Source of the DNA: Fremontodendron californicum
Taxonomy: Eukaryota > Streptophyta > Magnoliopsida > Malvales > Malvaceae
Direction: 5' to 3'
NCBI GenBank assembly: GCA_030761205.1
Contig: JAULJL010000028.1
Location: 15,613,001 to 15,677,000 of the forward strand
Length of the DNA stretch: 64,000 nt
The position numbers and the translations under genes were made by a program. The notes beneath the pieces are model-generated. The model worked only from the letters and a program-made list of their open reading frames with translations. It searched no databases and was not told the origin of the DNA. Of this stretch, positions 33,688-46,743 are shown piece by piece; position 1 is the first letter of the stretch, and each line of letters opens with the position of its first letter.

Positions 33688-34740
33688 TGTAGATACCTAA
33701 TTTTGTCCAAGCTCAATTCCCAATAATTTTTTCAAGATATTTCGCTTTCCAAAATTTATTAATTACAATTTTGAACCTAAGGATTCCCTTTGAATTTCTC
33801 AAAATCATACAATATTTCAAAAATAACTAATCCATAACCTTAATGCTTCTTTAAAAGAGATTTAATCAAGTGGTTTTGAAAAAATTGAAAATCAAGAAAA
33901 AGGGAAAAAAAAAAGAAGAAGGGTAATCTGGACATTACCCTTATCTCATTTTTACGTTTCAATCCTGTCCATTTATTTTGAATAATCTAATGGTCCTTAA
34001 TAAGTGGAGATTAAAATAAAAAGAAACGAGGAGGCATTTGTTGGAAAAAACAACAACCCTTAGATCAAATGATTGGGCTTACATGAAAATCAATGATTGG
34101 GTGGAAGGTACAACACAACCAAGGAATCCAAGGACATTTTTTTTTTTCAGATTCTAGACTCTAAAAACTTCTAAAAAATCTAATAGCTTTGAGAGAAAAT
34201 GGGGATTTTCTTATTAAGGTGATTCTCTTTCTTTTGGTCTTCTTTTTTCTCCTTTCTTCTAGCATTTACCTTTGGTTGTCTGAAAGATTGTGTGGAAGAT
34301 GAAAGGCTAATGATTTCTTCCTATGGTGATATCCTAAACATGATACACCAAGAAGAAGAAGCCTTTATCCTTTGCTTATGTGTTTACCTCATGTTTCATA
34401 TGGAAATGAAGGGTTGATAAAATCTCCTATTAGGATTGGTTTAAATACAAGATTCCATGGAGATGAGGCTTTAATCCCATTATATATGTGTTTTATTCCT
34501 CATATGTTTGTGGCAATGGTCTCTTGGATTGCTTAGTTCCAAATTTTGCTAAACCATTAGCCAAGCCAAAAATTTTAAAAAAAAATGTTTTCAAAAGACC
34601 CCTAGTGGAATCTAACTAAGATTCAAGCATGAATCTTTGATAATTTACAAGCTTTGCTCGATAGGAATTATTGCTATTCATTTTCATATTATTTCACTAT
34701 TTTTTCAAATGTACCACTTTGATTTGGATTCAATTAATGA
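33688..34740 (+). repeat. probable LTR remnant starting TGTAGATACC
   Basis: The start TGTAGATACCTAATTTTGTC and the block near 33920-33950 (GAAGGGTAAT, GACATTACCC) match the sequence starting at 60472 (TGTAGATACTTAATTTTG, GAAGGGTAAC, GACATTACCC at about 60780-60805). Both look like the 5' part of the same LTR family. The right boundary is unclear. Confidence 0.4.
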
Positions 34741-34884
34741 TAATATTTTTGTTTGAGTAAAATTTGTTTTTTACTAGAAATTATGTGGTATTTGGATTGT
34801 TGTTATTGTTTGTCTAACATTTGGATATTTAGCATTTTATGTTTGTTTTATGGGTTTACCATACTAAAAATAGTTGTTTTGAAC

Positions 34885-36220
34885 AGTTATGACTCGTTTA
34901 GTAATAAGAAAGAATATGCAATTGGTTACAATTCTTATTTTGCAATTGGAGATGATGGAGTTTATGTTTCAAATGTTGTTGGTATGGCTATTTCATTAGT
35001 TGTTAGGAAACATAAAAATAGACGTAAAATATCTTATGCTTATGAAACACTACATGGGCAAATATTAAGTCAATTAACTTACATAAAATGCCTTTTGAGA
35101 GTGATAAGTAGATCATAGACAACTGTAGAACGAATATGAGATCTTTTGCTAAATTGTGTCATTTGCTAAAAAGTCAAGGAAGATTGAAACAAAATAAAAA
35201 TGTAAGTATAGAAGAAATGGTTATCAGCTTCCTTCACATTATTTCCCACCATATCAAGAATAGGATTCTTAAACGTCAAATAGCTAGATTTGGTGAGACA
35301 GTGAGTACGCAATTTCATGTAGTGTTAAACTCAGTTTTAAGACTTAATTCAGTGCGGCTTAAAAAACTAGAATCGAAACTAGAGAATTTAATAAATGATA
35401 GATGGAAATGGTTTAAGGTATTGTCTCACAGTCCTTACATTGATGATAAGTATTAATTGAAACAACTTAATATGTAAATAGTTACTTAATTATTTATTCT
35501 TCATTTTCTTGATATGTTTAGGGCTATTTGGGTGCCTTAGATGGAACATGCGTAAGGGTTAATATTGACTCGATTTGCAGACCTAGGTACAGGTTAATGA
35601 AAAATCAAATTGTTATAAATGCCCTTAGTGTTTGCACACCAGACATGCAATTCATTTCTCTTACCAAGGTGGAAAGATTCTACAGTAAATGGTAGAGTAC
35701 TCAGGGCTGCCATTAGTAGGAGAAATGGTTTAAGGATTCCACAAGTAATGCTTAAGCACTTGAGTACATATTATGTTAGAAATAAAATTACAGTTCCTTT
35801 TGTATATCAATTCAGTTCTTAATTGGAATATATAGGGTATTACTATTTGTGTGATGCTGGATACACATATGGGGAAGGTTTTCTGGCACCATATAGAAGT
35901 TAAAGATACCACTTGAATGATTGGAAATAAGGACACCAACCTACTACACCCCAAGAATACTTCAATACGAAACACTTCAAGTAGGAAATTGCATTGAGAG
36001 ATGTTTTGACATATTGAAAGCCAGATGGACAATTTTAAAGGAGAAATCATTTTATCTAGTGAAACACAATGGAGAATCATTTCAGCTTGTTGTATTCTTT
36101 ATAATTTTATTAGGTCTGAGATGCCAGTTGGTCTTATTGAAAGTGATGTTGGTAAAATGGATAGTAGCTAGGGATGATGAAGAAGAATTGATCAAGCACT
36201 ATGAGCCAAAGACTGCTTAG
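34885..36220 (+). pseudogene. PIF/Harbinger transposase, decayed
   Basis: Plus-strand fragments in family order: a helix-rich N-terminal part around 35136-35456 (NVSIEEMVISFLHIISHHIKN, then GETVSTQFHVVLNSVLRL), FLGYLGALDGT-type sequence near 35521-35550 (first catalytic Asp region), then DSTVNGRVLRAAISRRNG (about 35658-35720), CDAGYTYGEGFLAPYR (about 35851-35900, second Asp region), and IERCFDILKARWTIL (about 35990-36040, third acidic region). Several frameshifts and stops make it non-functional. It is followed by its usual partner gene. Confidence 0.82.
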
Positions 36221-36594
36221 ACTGAGTGGAGAGACAAGCTGGAAAATGAGATGTTCACTAGTTGGTTGGTATCCAATACTTAAAGCCAATACTTAAAGAG
36301 AGCTCTTAGTTTATAATGTGTTTTGCCATTTGCCTGTACCTTTATATTTGGCATTGATTTGAGTTGTTTTTTAATTTGATGTATTTGACTTCTTAAAGTA
36401 GTTGTAATATTTAATTTCGAGACCATTTTTGGTTGCTATAAATGATTAATCATGGATTTTATTATGCATATATGATTAATTTCCTATATGTTGTGTGTTG
36501 TCATTATTTTCTTATATGTTGTGTTGTGTTATGCATATATGTGTATATATATATATTTGTTATTTGCACTTGTTTACATTACTAGGAGTTGGAA

Positions 36595-36912
36595 ATGTCA
36601 TCATCTAATGTGGAGGTAAGAAATCAAAGTAAGATTAGGAAACAACCAGCTAGAAGGAGGGTTAAGACCTCGACTTGTAAAAGGCAGTTGACTAATATTT
36701 TGGTAGAAGATCCATACTGGTAAGGGACAATGGGACTTTCAGGACAAACTATCTATCTCAGCTTGAAAAACTGTTAGAGACCAAACTTCCTACAGCATAA
36801 CTTAAAGCCAACCACTATATCGAGTTCATGGTCAAGTCATTGAAGAGACAGTACAATGTTATATGCGAAATGATTAACAATAGAAGTGAATTTGGATGGA
36901 ATGAATAAGAAA
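36595..36912 (+). pseudogene. Myb/SANT-like partner protein of PIF/Harbinger, decayed
   Basis: Begins with ATGTCATCATC at about 36595. Recognisable pieces are WDFQDKLSIS-like (about 36735), LEKLLETKLPT (about 36760-36795), ANHYIEFMVKSLKRQYNVIC (about 36810-36870) and SEFGWNE (about 36888-36908), typical of the DNA-binding protein that accompanies this transposase. It has an internal stop after PYW and another at KLPTA. Confidence 0.7.
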
Positions 36913-36959
36913 AATGTTTAACTGCACCAAAGGATGTTTTTGATGATTGGTTAAGGTAA

Positions 36960-38960
36960 GTAGTTCACATTTCATTCAATTAATTTGCTTGCTTTTTTTT
37001 ATATATGGCTATCCATGTTTATAGTAATCATGTAATTAAGTTGGTGTTTGACATTTATTTAACCGCTGGTGGTTTAAGAAACAAACCATTTTCTCATTTT
37101 GATGACTTTGACAAAATCTTTGAAAAAAAGTGAGCTTTTTTTCTTCAAATTTTCAAGCCTATCACTGGTATGTTGTTCTCTTGCTTTTCATATGCAACTG
37201 ATAATCCACGTTGTGACTAAGATATACTAATTCTCATTATAAAATAGTTTGTTGATTTTTCTATTTAGAATTACTATAATTATTATTTAGGGTGACACCT
37301 CTATATAATTATGTCTGAATTATTAATATGAGAGTTTTTTTATTTTTAACTTTAATGTCTTCTTGGATAATGTTAATATAAGAGTTAGACTTAAAATGAC
37401 AAACATAACATTATCCCTTGTATTTAAGTCCAAAATTGACAAGTTGTGTTCGGACTTCTTGATTAATGTTAAAGAAGTCATTACCTTACTAATATTTGAA
37501 CTTCCATGTTAACAAGAGGACATGAACTATATTTATTTTTGTATAAATTTTTTTTTAGTTTGTCCTAAGTTTTTTGCATTATTTGAATTAAAAGCTCAAG
37601 TTAAAATTAAGGATTGCAGCGGATCGGATATTTGTCTTTTTCTATATTATCTGAATCCGCAAATCTACTTTAAAATCCGAATCCGTTTATTATCCGCAAT
37701 AATCCAAATATTACTATCCGAATTAATTAACATTATCCATCGGATATCCAAATCCGCTAAAGATCCGAATCTTGTAAGTCAATTTTTTTTAAAATAAAAA
37801 TATAAAATCAAACAAAAATTAATTTTAAATTCAAAGTCACTCATAATTAACAACAAACAAATTCTAAAATACAAAAACAACTTAGATAACAAAATAACAA
37901 TTTCAAAATACAAAAAACACCTTAGGTAATACAAGGAATTAGTTCCATAAACTAAAAACAAATATAAAACTTAATTATATCAACTATAAAAGATTACTCT
38001 TCTTCCTCAACAACACATGTGCTAGCTGAATCTCCAACTGAATTGGATACTACATAAAGAAAAAATTAAACATTAATTTAACTCTTGAGATGAAATATAA
38101 TAGACTTTATTTTTGTATAATATTGCAGTGTATGATTCTTAGCAAAAACTTATCTTTTGATTCATGGAACATGTCTAAGAAAAATAAAATTAATTTCGAA
38201 TAAGATTTGTTAAACATAAAAATAGAATTAATGTTTTTGTTAAGCTTTTAAGTTTTGACTAGTACAGTAACATATTGAAATTTAGATGTAAAGAATTCAT
38301 CATCATCAGTCGATTGTCATAGTCAAACATTCAACAGTTAAGAATATAAAAATTATTTTATTATTTTTGGGTTGCTTTTCAGAATTGGAACCCTCTTTCC
38401 TTGGATTTCAATAAGGTTTTTATAAAAGGTGGAATAATAAATGAAAAAAAAAATAGTTAGAAAAAGAACTTAGCTATGCTTCTTTTGGTTATGGATGGTA
38501 AGAAAACTGGATTATAGAGAGGCATATAGTATTTTGTCTTGGATTATAGAGAGGCATTATAGAAAACTAAGGAACCGATGATGTACACAGAAAAAAAAAA
38601 TTGATTTGCAACACTAACTTTGAAAAAAGAAAAACAAAAAAGAACACAATAGCTTACAATATTCTTACCTTCTAGAAGAGTATTGCAAGAGCTGAGAAGA
38701 AGAATTTGCTTGAGCACCAGAGAATTAAATTGCGCCGCTTAAAAAGAAGAAAGGTACAGAACTAAATTGCGCCGCTTAGAAAGAAGAAGGGAGAGAATAG
38801 AAATACAATGGTTAATGGTTAGATTTTTAGGGTTTGTTAATTGTATGTTTAGCTTAGCCACATGTGACGGTGTAGTATAAGATAATTGGTTTAAATTTTA
38901 ATATTTTTGCTTATTTTAAATCAATTATGATTTTACTTTTTAACTTTTATTCTTTTTTAT
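36960..38960. other. non-coding stretch with ATCCGAATCCG-type repeat
   Basis: No supported gene. Positions 37615-37770 are a repeat rich in GGATATCCGAATCCG words, related to 46065-46262. The remaining ORFs of 60-91 codons are AT-driven and unsupported. Confidence 0.4.
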
Positions 38961-41740
38961 AGTAATAATATTTTAAGAAGTAAAAAGAAAATAACAAAAA
39001 TTAAAAAACTAGAGCACCAACTAAACAGAAAACCATGAGAAATCCAAAAGATAAATTTTATATTTTTTACTGCAAAGATAGGCTATCCACGTCGTCAACT
39101 ATTGTTCACTGCTTTCTCCTGTTTTTTTTTTTTTAGTATCAAATAATGTTTATTCTTTTTTTCTACCTTTTTTTGTTTTGAATAAAAAATAAAAAAATCA
39201 CCTAAATAAATAGGTGACTATTGGCTTTCAATTCATAATCCTTTCGTTTCTTTTTTTTTTATTATTATTTAAAAAAAAATCTCTTCTCCTTTCTTTTTTT
39301 TCTGCATCTCACCCGATCCCTATTCATTGTCTCTTTTCCTTTTTTTTTCTTTCTTCATGTTTCTCCTTCACTTTTTCTCTGCATCTCACCAAGTCACTAT
39401 TCAATTTATTGTCTCTTTTCTTTTTTTCTTCTTCTTTCTCCATGTTTCTCTTTCACTTTCTCTCTGAATCTTATCAACTGTTCACTGTCTCCATGTTTCT
39501 CATCTTAACTATACATTCAGATTTTTTATTGTTCACTATCTCCGTTTTTCAAACTTTTTTTTTTATTTCAATCAATTTTTGGCTGTTCATTGCTTGCTGA
39601 ATAGAGAAGGGGAACAGTTAAAAGCAGTGTGGATTTCTATTTTTCTTCACCTGCTTCTCATTTTCTTTCTTTTCGCCATTTCTCTTATCTCTTTCTCTCA
39701 TCTAGCAGATCCCTTTTTTCGGCTTTCATATTTTTAATGTTCAATATATTTTTTCCTTAATTTCTCTTTTTTTTTAATCAATTTTGGGTTGTTCATTGTT
39801 TATACTTTTTTTTTTTAACTTTTTAAAGCACAATTCTATCAGTTTTTATTTTCTTATTAAATTTTTTTTTTTGACAAAAACGCGAGCTTTGGCTAATTCA
39901 TTTGAAAAACAAAGATGAACGAGATAGGTAGCAAGAAAAGGTTTTGTCACCGATTTTTTGCTTTTTGTCTTTTTTTTAACAAGTTTTGAGTTTTTCATTT
40001 TTTTGACATTTTCATTTTGAAAAAAAAAATAATAATAATGAGATAAGGCTAAAGGGTGGGTTGGATGAGTTATCTGAAAAGTGAGATGGTTGGTAAAAAA
40101 TAAGATAAAAAATGAAGTAGAAAAAAAAAGGAAATGAAAGAAGATAAGGGTTGGTGGGAGATGAGATAGAAAAGAATGATGGTTAGGTGAAAAAATAATG
40201 GGATAAAAAAGAAAGATGAAAGAGATGAAGGTAAAGAAAAAATTTGGGGAAAAAAAGTTTGGTGAATTTTCGTTTTTTTCCTTTTCATTTATCTTTCTCT
40301 CTCACCTTCTTATTCCTCTGAAATTTTGCAACAAAAAAAAAAAGGCTCGGATGATTCAAGGGACAAGGAATGGGAAAGGAAAAGAAGGGCTAGAAGGAGA
40401 AGCTGTTGTAGGCTCGGATTGCTGCTAGCTGTATGTTCATTTGAATTGATTTTGGTTGATTCATGATTGATGTTGAAAGCCTGTTGTTTTATGAGCAACT
40501 TTGAGAAATGATTCGAGCAAATAGCAGAAGAAAATAACTTTATTTTGTTGCTAAAACCCTTCAAATTTGGTAATGAACGTACAATACTACTACACTCCCC
40601 AATGTTTCTCTTGAACCTTGATTTCGAGCTTTGTGGCACCTGTGAGAATTGAATGCTCTGCAGCCAAGTTGATAATATAAACCGAATAGGAATTACGAAA
40701 AAAGGTACTGTGACCATTGATTTTATGATCCATATCCAGGTAATTTTATCTCAAACTTAAATCATAGTTTTTATAAAATTTTACAAATTGAGTAGTTCTT
40801 CTTTTTGTGGACTGGTTTCAGGATAAAAACAGAGCAGATGTGATAACAATTCCAATCGTCCAAGCTCTTAGGATAGTTAAGCATCAAGAATCTGCTATCA
40901 GGATTCAATCCAAGTGGCAGGTTACACATGACAAAAATAGGGTATATTCTTATGTTATTTACTGTTTATTCTGTCAGTCATGATGTTGGAGCTATCTGAT
41001 TGATAAGAGGGGTTTATTTTTCTTGATATTGGTATTCAATAAAACTCTTTTACTATGATTCCCCATTCCACGATCATTGATGCCATTGTTTCCTTTTGGT
41101 TTAAATATGAAAGTGCGAAATTCTTTTAGTTGTCATTTTCTGATATTAATTAATTGTTTTTTTATCCTCCACTAGCTATAGATGGAAGGCCACTTCTTTG
41201 GAAGCTTTCTTGATGTGCATTTAGGTGTAAGATTGTTCATTATCTTTTGGTTATGCACGTAAACATTGACTATAAACTGAATAGTTCGATCTTCTTTAAG
41301 TTCAAGAAAGTTTACTATTTTGTTATTATGTTAAACTAAAACTTCATATGGAAATGATGTTGACTATGGCTTACAGATTACGTTTCCAACATTTGTTGCA
41401 ATACAAACCAATGACAATATGCCACACTTTGACGATATGCAAATAGGATGAGAAATTTAATCCAATGTGGTTATTAAAAGTTGATAAATAAATATTATTA
41501 CAACATTCTATTTATCTCATTCTTATTATACCTTAAGCAGAAAGCTTTTCGTTAATCATTTGTAGCCCTTTTGCCATTATGAAATAGCATCTTTTCTAGA
41601 AGTTATAATTGTCTTTTTAATATATTAAGTTTGCCAAACTAGTCACTTTTAGTGGTTGGTTTAATAGCACTGCCAATTGCTCTTTGCCTTTCAACGTAGC
41701 GCGGAGGTTAATTAAATTCATTACTGATCAAAAGCTGTTG
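38961..41740. other. low-complexity region and possible Helitron body
   Basis: Positions 39120-40320 are T/C- then A/G-rich low-complexity sequence whose Phe/Ser-rich ORFs are not credible genes. At about 40680-40955 the plus strand has two open stretches with plausible splice borders (one ending CATATCCAG/GTAATT, one between TTTCAG/GATAAAA and GTGGCAG/GTTAC). They may be exon fragments carried by the Helitron ending at 41772. The protein is not recognised. Confidence 0.3.
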
Positions 41741-41742
41741 CA

Positions 41743-41773
41743 CCCGCAGCGTAGCGCGGGGGTCGATTCTAGT
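41743..41773 (+). mobile_element. Helitron 3' terminus
   Basis: A CCCGC/GCGGG stem with AGCGTAGC loop (41743-41760), then 8 bp, then CTAG at 41769-41772 followed by T. This fits the hairpin plus CTRR-T ending of Helitrons. A partial related motif (CGTAGCGCGG) lies 58 bp upstream. The 5' TC end was not located. Confidence 0.6.
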
Positions 41774-42396
41774 TTATAATAATTAATAAAAACTTATAGG
41801 GCTGCTTTTATTTTAAAAATAGGAATTTCACGTTTTGAATATGGGATCATTGTATACAATATTGCAACTTTAATTATTTTAATTTAAATGATTTTTTTTT
41901 TCATAAATGCAAAAAAGAAAAAAAAAATTTATCATAATAAAATCGTAAATATTATCATAATTTTTTTTAGATCAAGTGATAGAGAGATTCGAATCCAGCT
42001 CTTTAAACAAAGAAAAACATGTTTTAATAGGTAGAACTTAAAATTTTATATTTTTAGGTATTAGATTCGAACTCTGGTAATAAAAGTAAAATTCAGGAGA
42101 TTAGAGATATCTGAGATAATTAAAAGTGTACATCGTCCGGATCAAACCATGTTAAAATACTAAAAATATTGATAAATATTATTAAAATATTAAAAATATT
42201 TTATATTAATATTTTAATAATCAAGTCAAATCAAACATGATTTAAAAAATTATGTTCAAAACTTTGATCTGAATCAAGCCAAACACGTTGACATGAAACA
42301 CAATTAAATGAAATGCATACAATATTTTTTTTTCATATAATTTAGAATAAAGTACATAAAATAGGTAATCGAGAATGATATGTGTATTTTATTTAG

Positions 42397-42600
42397 ACCT
42401 GTCAATCTGTGTATTCATATCGTTCGTGATCGTGTACTTTAACGTTTCATAATCGTGTTTAAGGTATTATATATTAATATAAATTAGGACACACTAATAA
42501 TTCGTGTTATATAGATTTTGACACGTTCGTGTATTCATGTCGTGTTTATATTATTTTTATGTCGTGTTTTAATTATTCGACTCGTTGCCATCCTTAATCG
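42397..42600. repeat. dispersed repeat, GTGTTCGTGTCGTG-type
   Basis: Begins GACCTGTCAATCTG and consists of CGTGTTCGTGTC-like words with ATATTAATATAAATT spacers, ending ACTCGTTGCCATCC. A second such block is cut by the solo LTR (42860-42899 and 44399-44770). Confidence 0.5.
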
Positions 42601-42899
42601 TATTCATGTCATGTAATGGGTTTCAAAGAAATATATATATATTATTTGTTAAGGTTTATACATTTATACATCTTATAACACTAAATGAAAGTTATCCCTA
42701 CAATCGATTGGATTTGAAGATTCTATGAGACGTTGATAGCGTTTGTTTTAAATGTTGTTGTGTGAGAAGCTGATTAAATATTATGTGAGAAGCTCGCGGG
42801 TGTTTTGGTTCTTTCGGTTGAATATATATATATATATATATATTTTGAAAAGTTATGTATAGATTTTGACACATTCGTGTATTCGTGTTGTAATGTATT

Positions 42900-44393
42900 T
42901 GATAAGTGCTTAATTTCATACATTTTCCTATTTAATTTCCTTATACTTTGTGTATTGATTCTTAAGTTCCTTGATATTTTACTAGGTTTTGCTTTGTAGG
43001 TATTTGGGAAGATATGAAGTCAAAACATGTCAATTAGGATGTTAAAGAGCCTACAAAATCACAATCACAAGATGGAAAAAGACTTGGGAGTCAAAAAGAT
43101 CAAATTATTGGTGCAAAGCAAGAAGGTAGATTTGACCTCCGGAACTTGTTGTTAAGAAAACATGATGTTAGAGTCTTTATTCGAAAAACTTCCTTCTTGA
43201 CTTTTGATGTTGACTTGAATATATTTCCAATGGTATATCATGCGCCGAAATCGGATAAAAAATGGTAATCCAAATCGGTACTGGAATATCTCCCTAAACA
43301 ACCCTAGCAGCAGAAAAACCCTAGTCGCAAATCCCTCTTAAAACCCTGAGAGCCCTAGCCGCAAATCACTTTTAAAGCCCTAGTTGTTGTCTATAAATAG
43401 GGGAACAAGAGGGAGAGCCGCAATACACATTGTACATATTATAGTAGTCAGATTTTATTGCTTTCTTAGAGAGTTTGAGAGAGAAAGAGGCTGTATAATT
43501 CAATATTCTTCTTATTCTTCATTCTCTTAGTTTTCTTCTTATTTTTTTAGAGTTTCATGTTTATGTTTACAATGCCTATGCTAGGCTAAACTTCTTTTTG
43601 ATTAAGGGTGACTTCAAAGCCCTAGACATGTTTTGTAATTGATTTTTAGATTCTATCTATTATTGGTTTTCTATCAAAATTGTTTATGTTCTTCTATAAG
43701 AATTGTTTATGATGTTGTCTTGATTTGTTTAGATGACCAATTAGATAGATCTTGATAATTATCTAATGCTAGTTTAGGAGACTTGATATGTAATTGTATT
43801 GATTTCCTATTCAATAGTAGCAATTTGTGATTAATGATTATGTTGGGTTTTCAGGAATTGCAATATGGAACATAACCTAAGTTAAACAATTCATATTTAT
43901 GCTTTTGTTTCTTAGATCAACCTATCTTTCTTATCATAAAACTGCTATCAAATTAAATTTAGAGACCTTATTCTAGGTTGTTTGATAGTTAGAGGTTAAG
44001 TAGTGGCGTTTGTCTTATTTAACGACGAACTAAGGAAGGATTGGGGTAACACGAGAGGTTGTTATCTACGGTTGATAATTTTGATAGTTAATTGATGTTG
44101 ATAAATCTGATGTTGATTCTCAATAATGTTTAGTGGTAATGAATGATACATCGTAATCATACTTCTTTCATATTTGATTTCCTCTTACTTACATTTTATT
44201 TTTCTGATTTGTTTTACTTTTAACTATTTCAAAACCTCCCTTTTACTTTTATTTTCTTTGAACTAAAGATATAAACCAATAACTAATAAATTAAAACTCA
44301 ATCCCTGTGGATTCGATTTTTGCTCACTACTATACCTAACAATTGATCTTTTTAGTGCAAGGTTAAATAAGATACGCTCTTTTGAGTGCATCA
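42900..44393 (+). mobile_element. solo LTR related to the LOG-bearing retrotransposon
   Basis: 1494 bp from TGATAAGTGC to GAGTGCATCA, flanked by the 5-bp duplication GTATT at 42895-42899 and 44394-44398, with no internal region. From about 43557 to the end it is clearly homologous to 1513-2550 of the LOG-element LTR (CAATGCCTATGCTAGGCTAA and the AAGGTTAAATAAGATAC end block). The first 650 bp differ and the four-copy array is missing. TATA box at 43392-43400. Confidence 0.93.
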
Positions 44394-45376
44394 GTATTTT
44401 AGTTATTTTTTCGTGTTCGTATCATGTTCGACATTATCAGGTCTAATTAGCATTATTCAAATAACTCTCAATTTTATGTCACGTTATTTTTTGTCATGTT
44501 AATAGGTTTTGACAAATTCGTGCATTCGTGTTGTGTTAGTGTTATTTTTTCGTGTTGTATTGTATTTTAGTTATTTTTTCATATTTGTTTCGTATCCTAA
44601 ATTGTCAGGTCTAATTGGCACTATTCAAATAATTCTCAATTTTGTGTCAAGTTCGTTTTATATACAGTTCGATAAGTTCGTGTATTCATGTCATTGTCAT
44701 GTTACTTTTTCGTGTTACGTCGTATTTTAATTATTTTTTCATGTTAAGTTCGTGTGTGATACTATTCAAATAACTCATAATTTTGTGCCACATGTTGTAT
44801 AATGATTAGTTCTTTATTTTATTTTTTGAAAAATAAAGTCATTAGTTTTTTATTTTTATATTATTGAATAAAAAAAAATTCTAAACTTTTGACATTGAAT
44901 CAAAAGAAAATATTATGATGATTAAATAGTAAAAAAAAAATGTTAAATGATGTTATAAGTTATTATATTTATATGATAGTTGTCAGGTTTATATTTTTTT
45001 ATTTCTTAATATAAATAGAAATGATGGATATCAATATAATCTAAATGAATTAAATTTTGATATCCATCTTAATTTTTAACATATAATGTACATATAATGA
45101 ATTAAATTCGTGTTATTTTATATTTATACCTTACTTTAAAAGTTGTCATAAAATTGGGATATTTTGCATAGTTATTATAGTAATTCAATTTTAATTTTAA
45201 ATTCATGTTTATTTTTTGTGTCATAATTGTATTCAATGTATTACCAATGACAATAAAATCGAAGTAACGCGAGGATTCAAACACTAGTTTATATAAAAAT
45301 ATCATGTATATTTAGAATTTATAAATATTTAACATATATTAACTAATTTAATTTTATAATTGTTTTATCATTATAC

Positions 45377-45670
45377 TTTTATATTGTCCAATGAAATTAA
45401 AGAATAAAAGATGAAAGAAGATTTTATGTATACTTTTTTAAGCTAATAAAAGTTTGATTCATAAGATTTATACTTAAAAACATATATATATATATATATA
45501 TAAATATTTATATCGTATTAAACAAAATTTACTTTTATATTGTCCAATGAAATTAAAGAATAAAACATGAAAGAGAATTTTATGTATAATTTTTTAAGCT
45601 AATAAAAGTTTGATTATTAAGATTTATACTTAAAACATCTATATATATAAATATTTATGTCGTATTAGAA
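45377..45670. repeat. about 150-bp tandem duplication
   Basis: Two adjacent similar units beginning TTATATTGTCCAATGAAATT (about 45380 and 45534), each ending in a (TA)n stretch and ATTTATRTCGTATTA. Confidence 0.75.
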
Positions 45671-46064
45671 AAAAAATTATATTTTAATATTTATTTTAAT
45701 TAACATAAGTACATAACTTCGTTACAAGGTCATTTTACAAAAAAAAAATAAATAAATATTGTAATTAGAGTGATTTAACTAATTAAGCTGATTAAATCAT
45801 CAAATATTATTTTATAAAAGTACCATGTATTTTTTTAAATTTAAAGATATTTAACATAATTAATTAATTTATTATTATATTTCATTTTGAAAAAAATATT
45901 TTTAAAATATTATTATATTTTATTATACTTGATATAAATTAATTTTAGTAGTTATTATTTTAAATTTCAAGCTTAGCTCATTTGGTTAAGTTTTTGGTGC
46001 TTAACTTCGCAAGCTAAGGTTCAAGTCTCTCCAAGAGCAAAACTTTATGTGTTTTACAAATAAA

Positions 46065-46262
46065 CGGGTTCGAATATCCGAATCTGTTAGCTACAAAAGT
46101 AATGCGGATTTGGATAATGGATATCCGAGATTTCATATCCGCATCCGCTCCGAATCCGTTGCGGATAGTAATTATAATATCTGAATCCAACTTTTATCCG
46201 AATTCGTAAAAATGGATCTGATATTTACGGATATCCGAATCTGCACTATCAATTGCCATCCC
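46065..46262. repeat. dispersed repeat rich in ATCCGAATCCG
   Basis: Multiple GGATATCCGAATC/CGGATTTGGAT words. Same family as 37615-37770; no coding. Confidence 0.45.
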
Positions 46263-46743
46263 TAATTAAAATTGAATGAGAAACCAAAAACTAACAAAAA
46301 GCTTGATAGGATTCAAGATAGCCCTATCCCATGACAATTTTTATATGGTCCAAGATCCAAGAAGATTTAGGAAACATGGCAAGAATGAGTGAAATTCACT
46401 TGGATCATTTTGCAAGTTATTCAAGAAAGGCTTCAACATGCAAGATGGGCTTGCATCCAAGTTTGGTCCATGTGATTCAAGAACATAAGGTGGCACATTA
46501 AGAGGGCTTATTTTGGCTTATTTTAAGTCTTGTAATTACTTAAGCTTTTGGGCCTGATTTATGTAATATGTCCAATAGGCTAAGTGGGGTCTACCTTCAT
46601 TAAACTTGTTGGACATCTTTTTTAATTTATTAGGTTTGGGCTTGAGCATGTTCAGCCCATAATTTAAGTAGTCTTTCTTATTTAGATTAGGACTAGTCGA
46701 ATTTACACTTGTAATGGGATTGAGAGTGTGCTTGGCTGATTAT

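Noticed and set aside
39214..40288. Phe/Ser-rich ORFs of 70-128 aa on both strands
   Set aside because: Products of T/C- and A/G-rich low-complexity DNA; no domain or start context.
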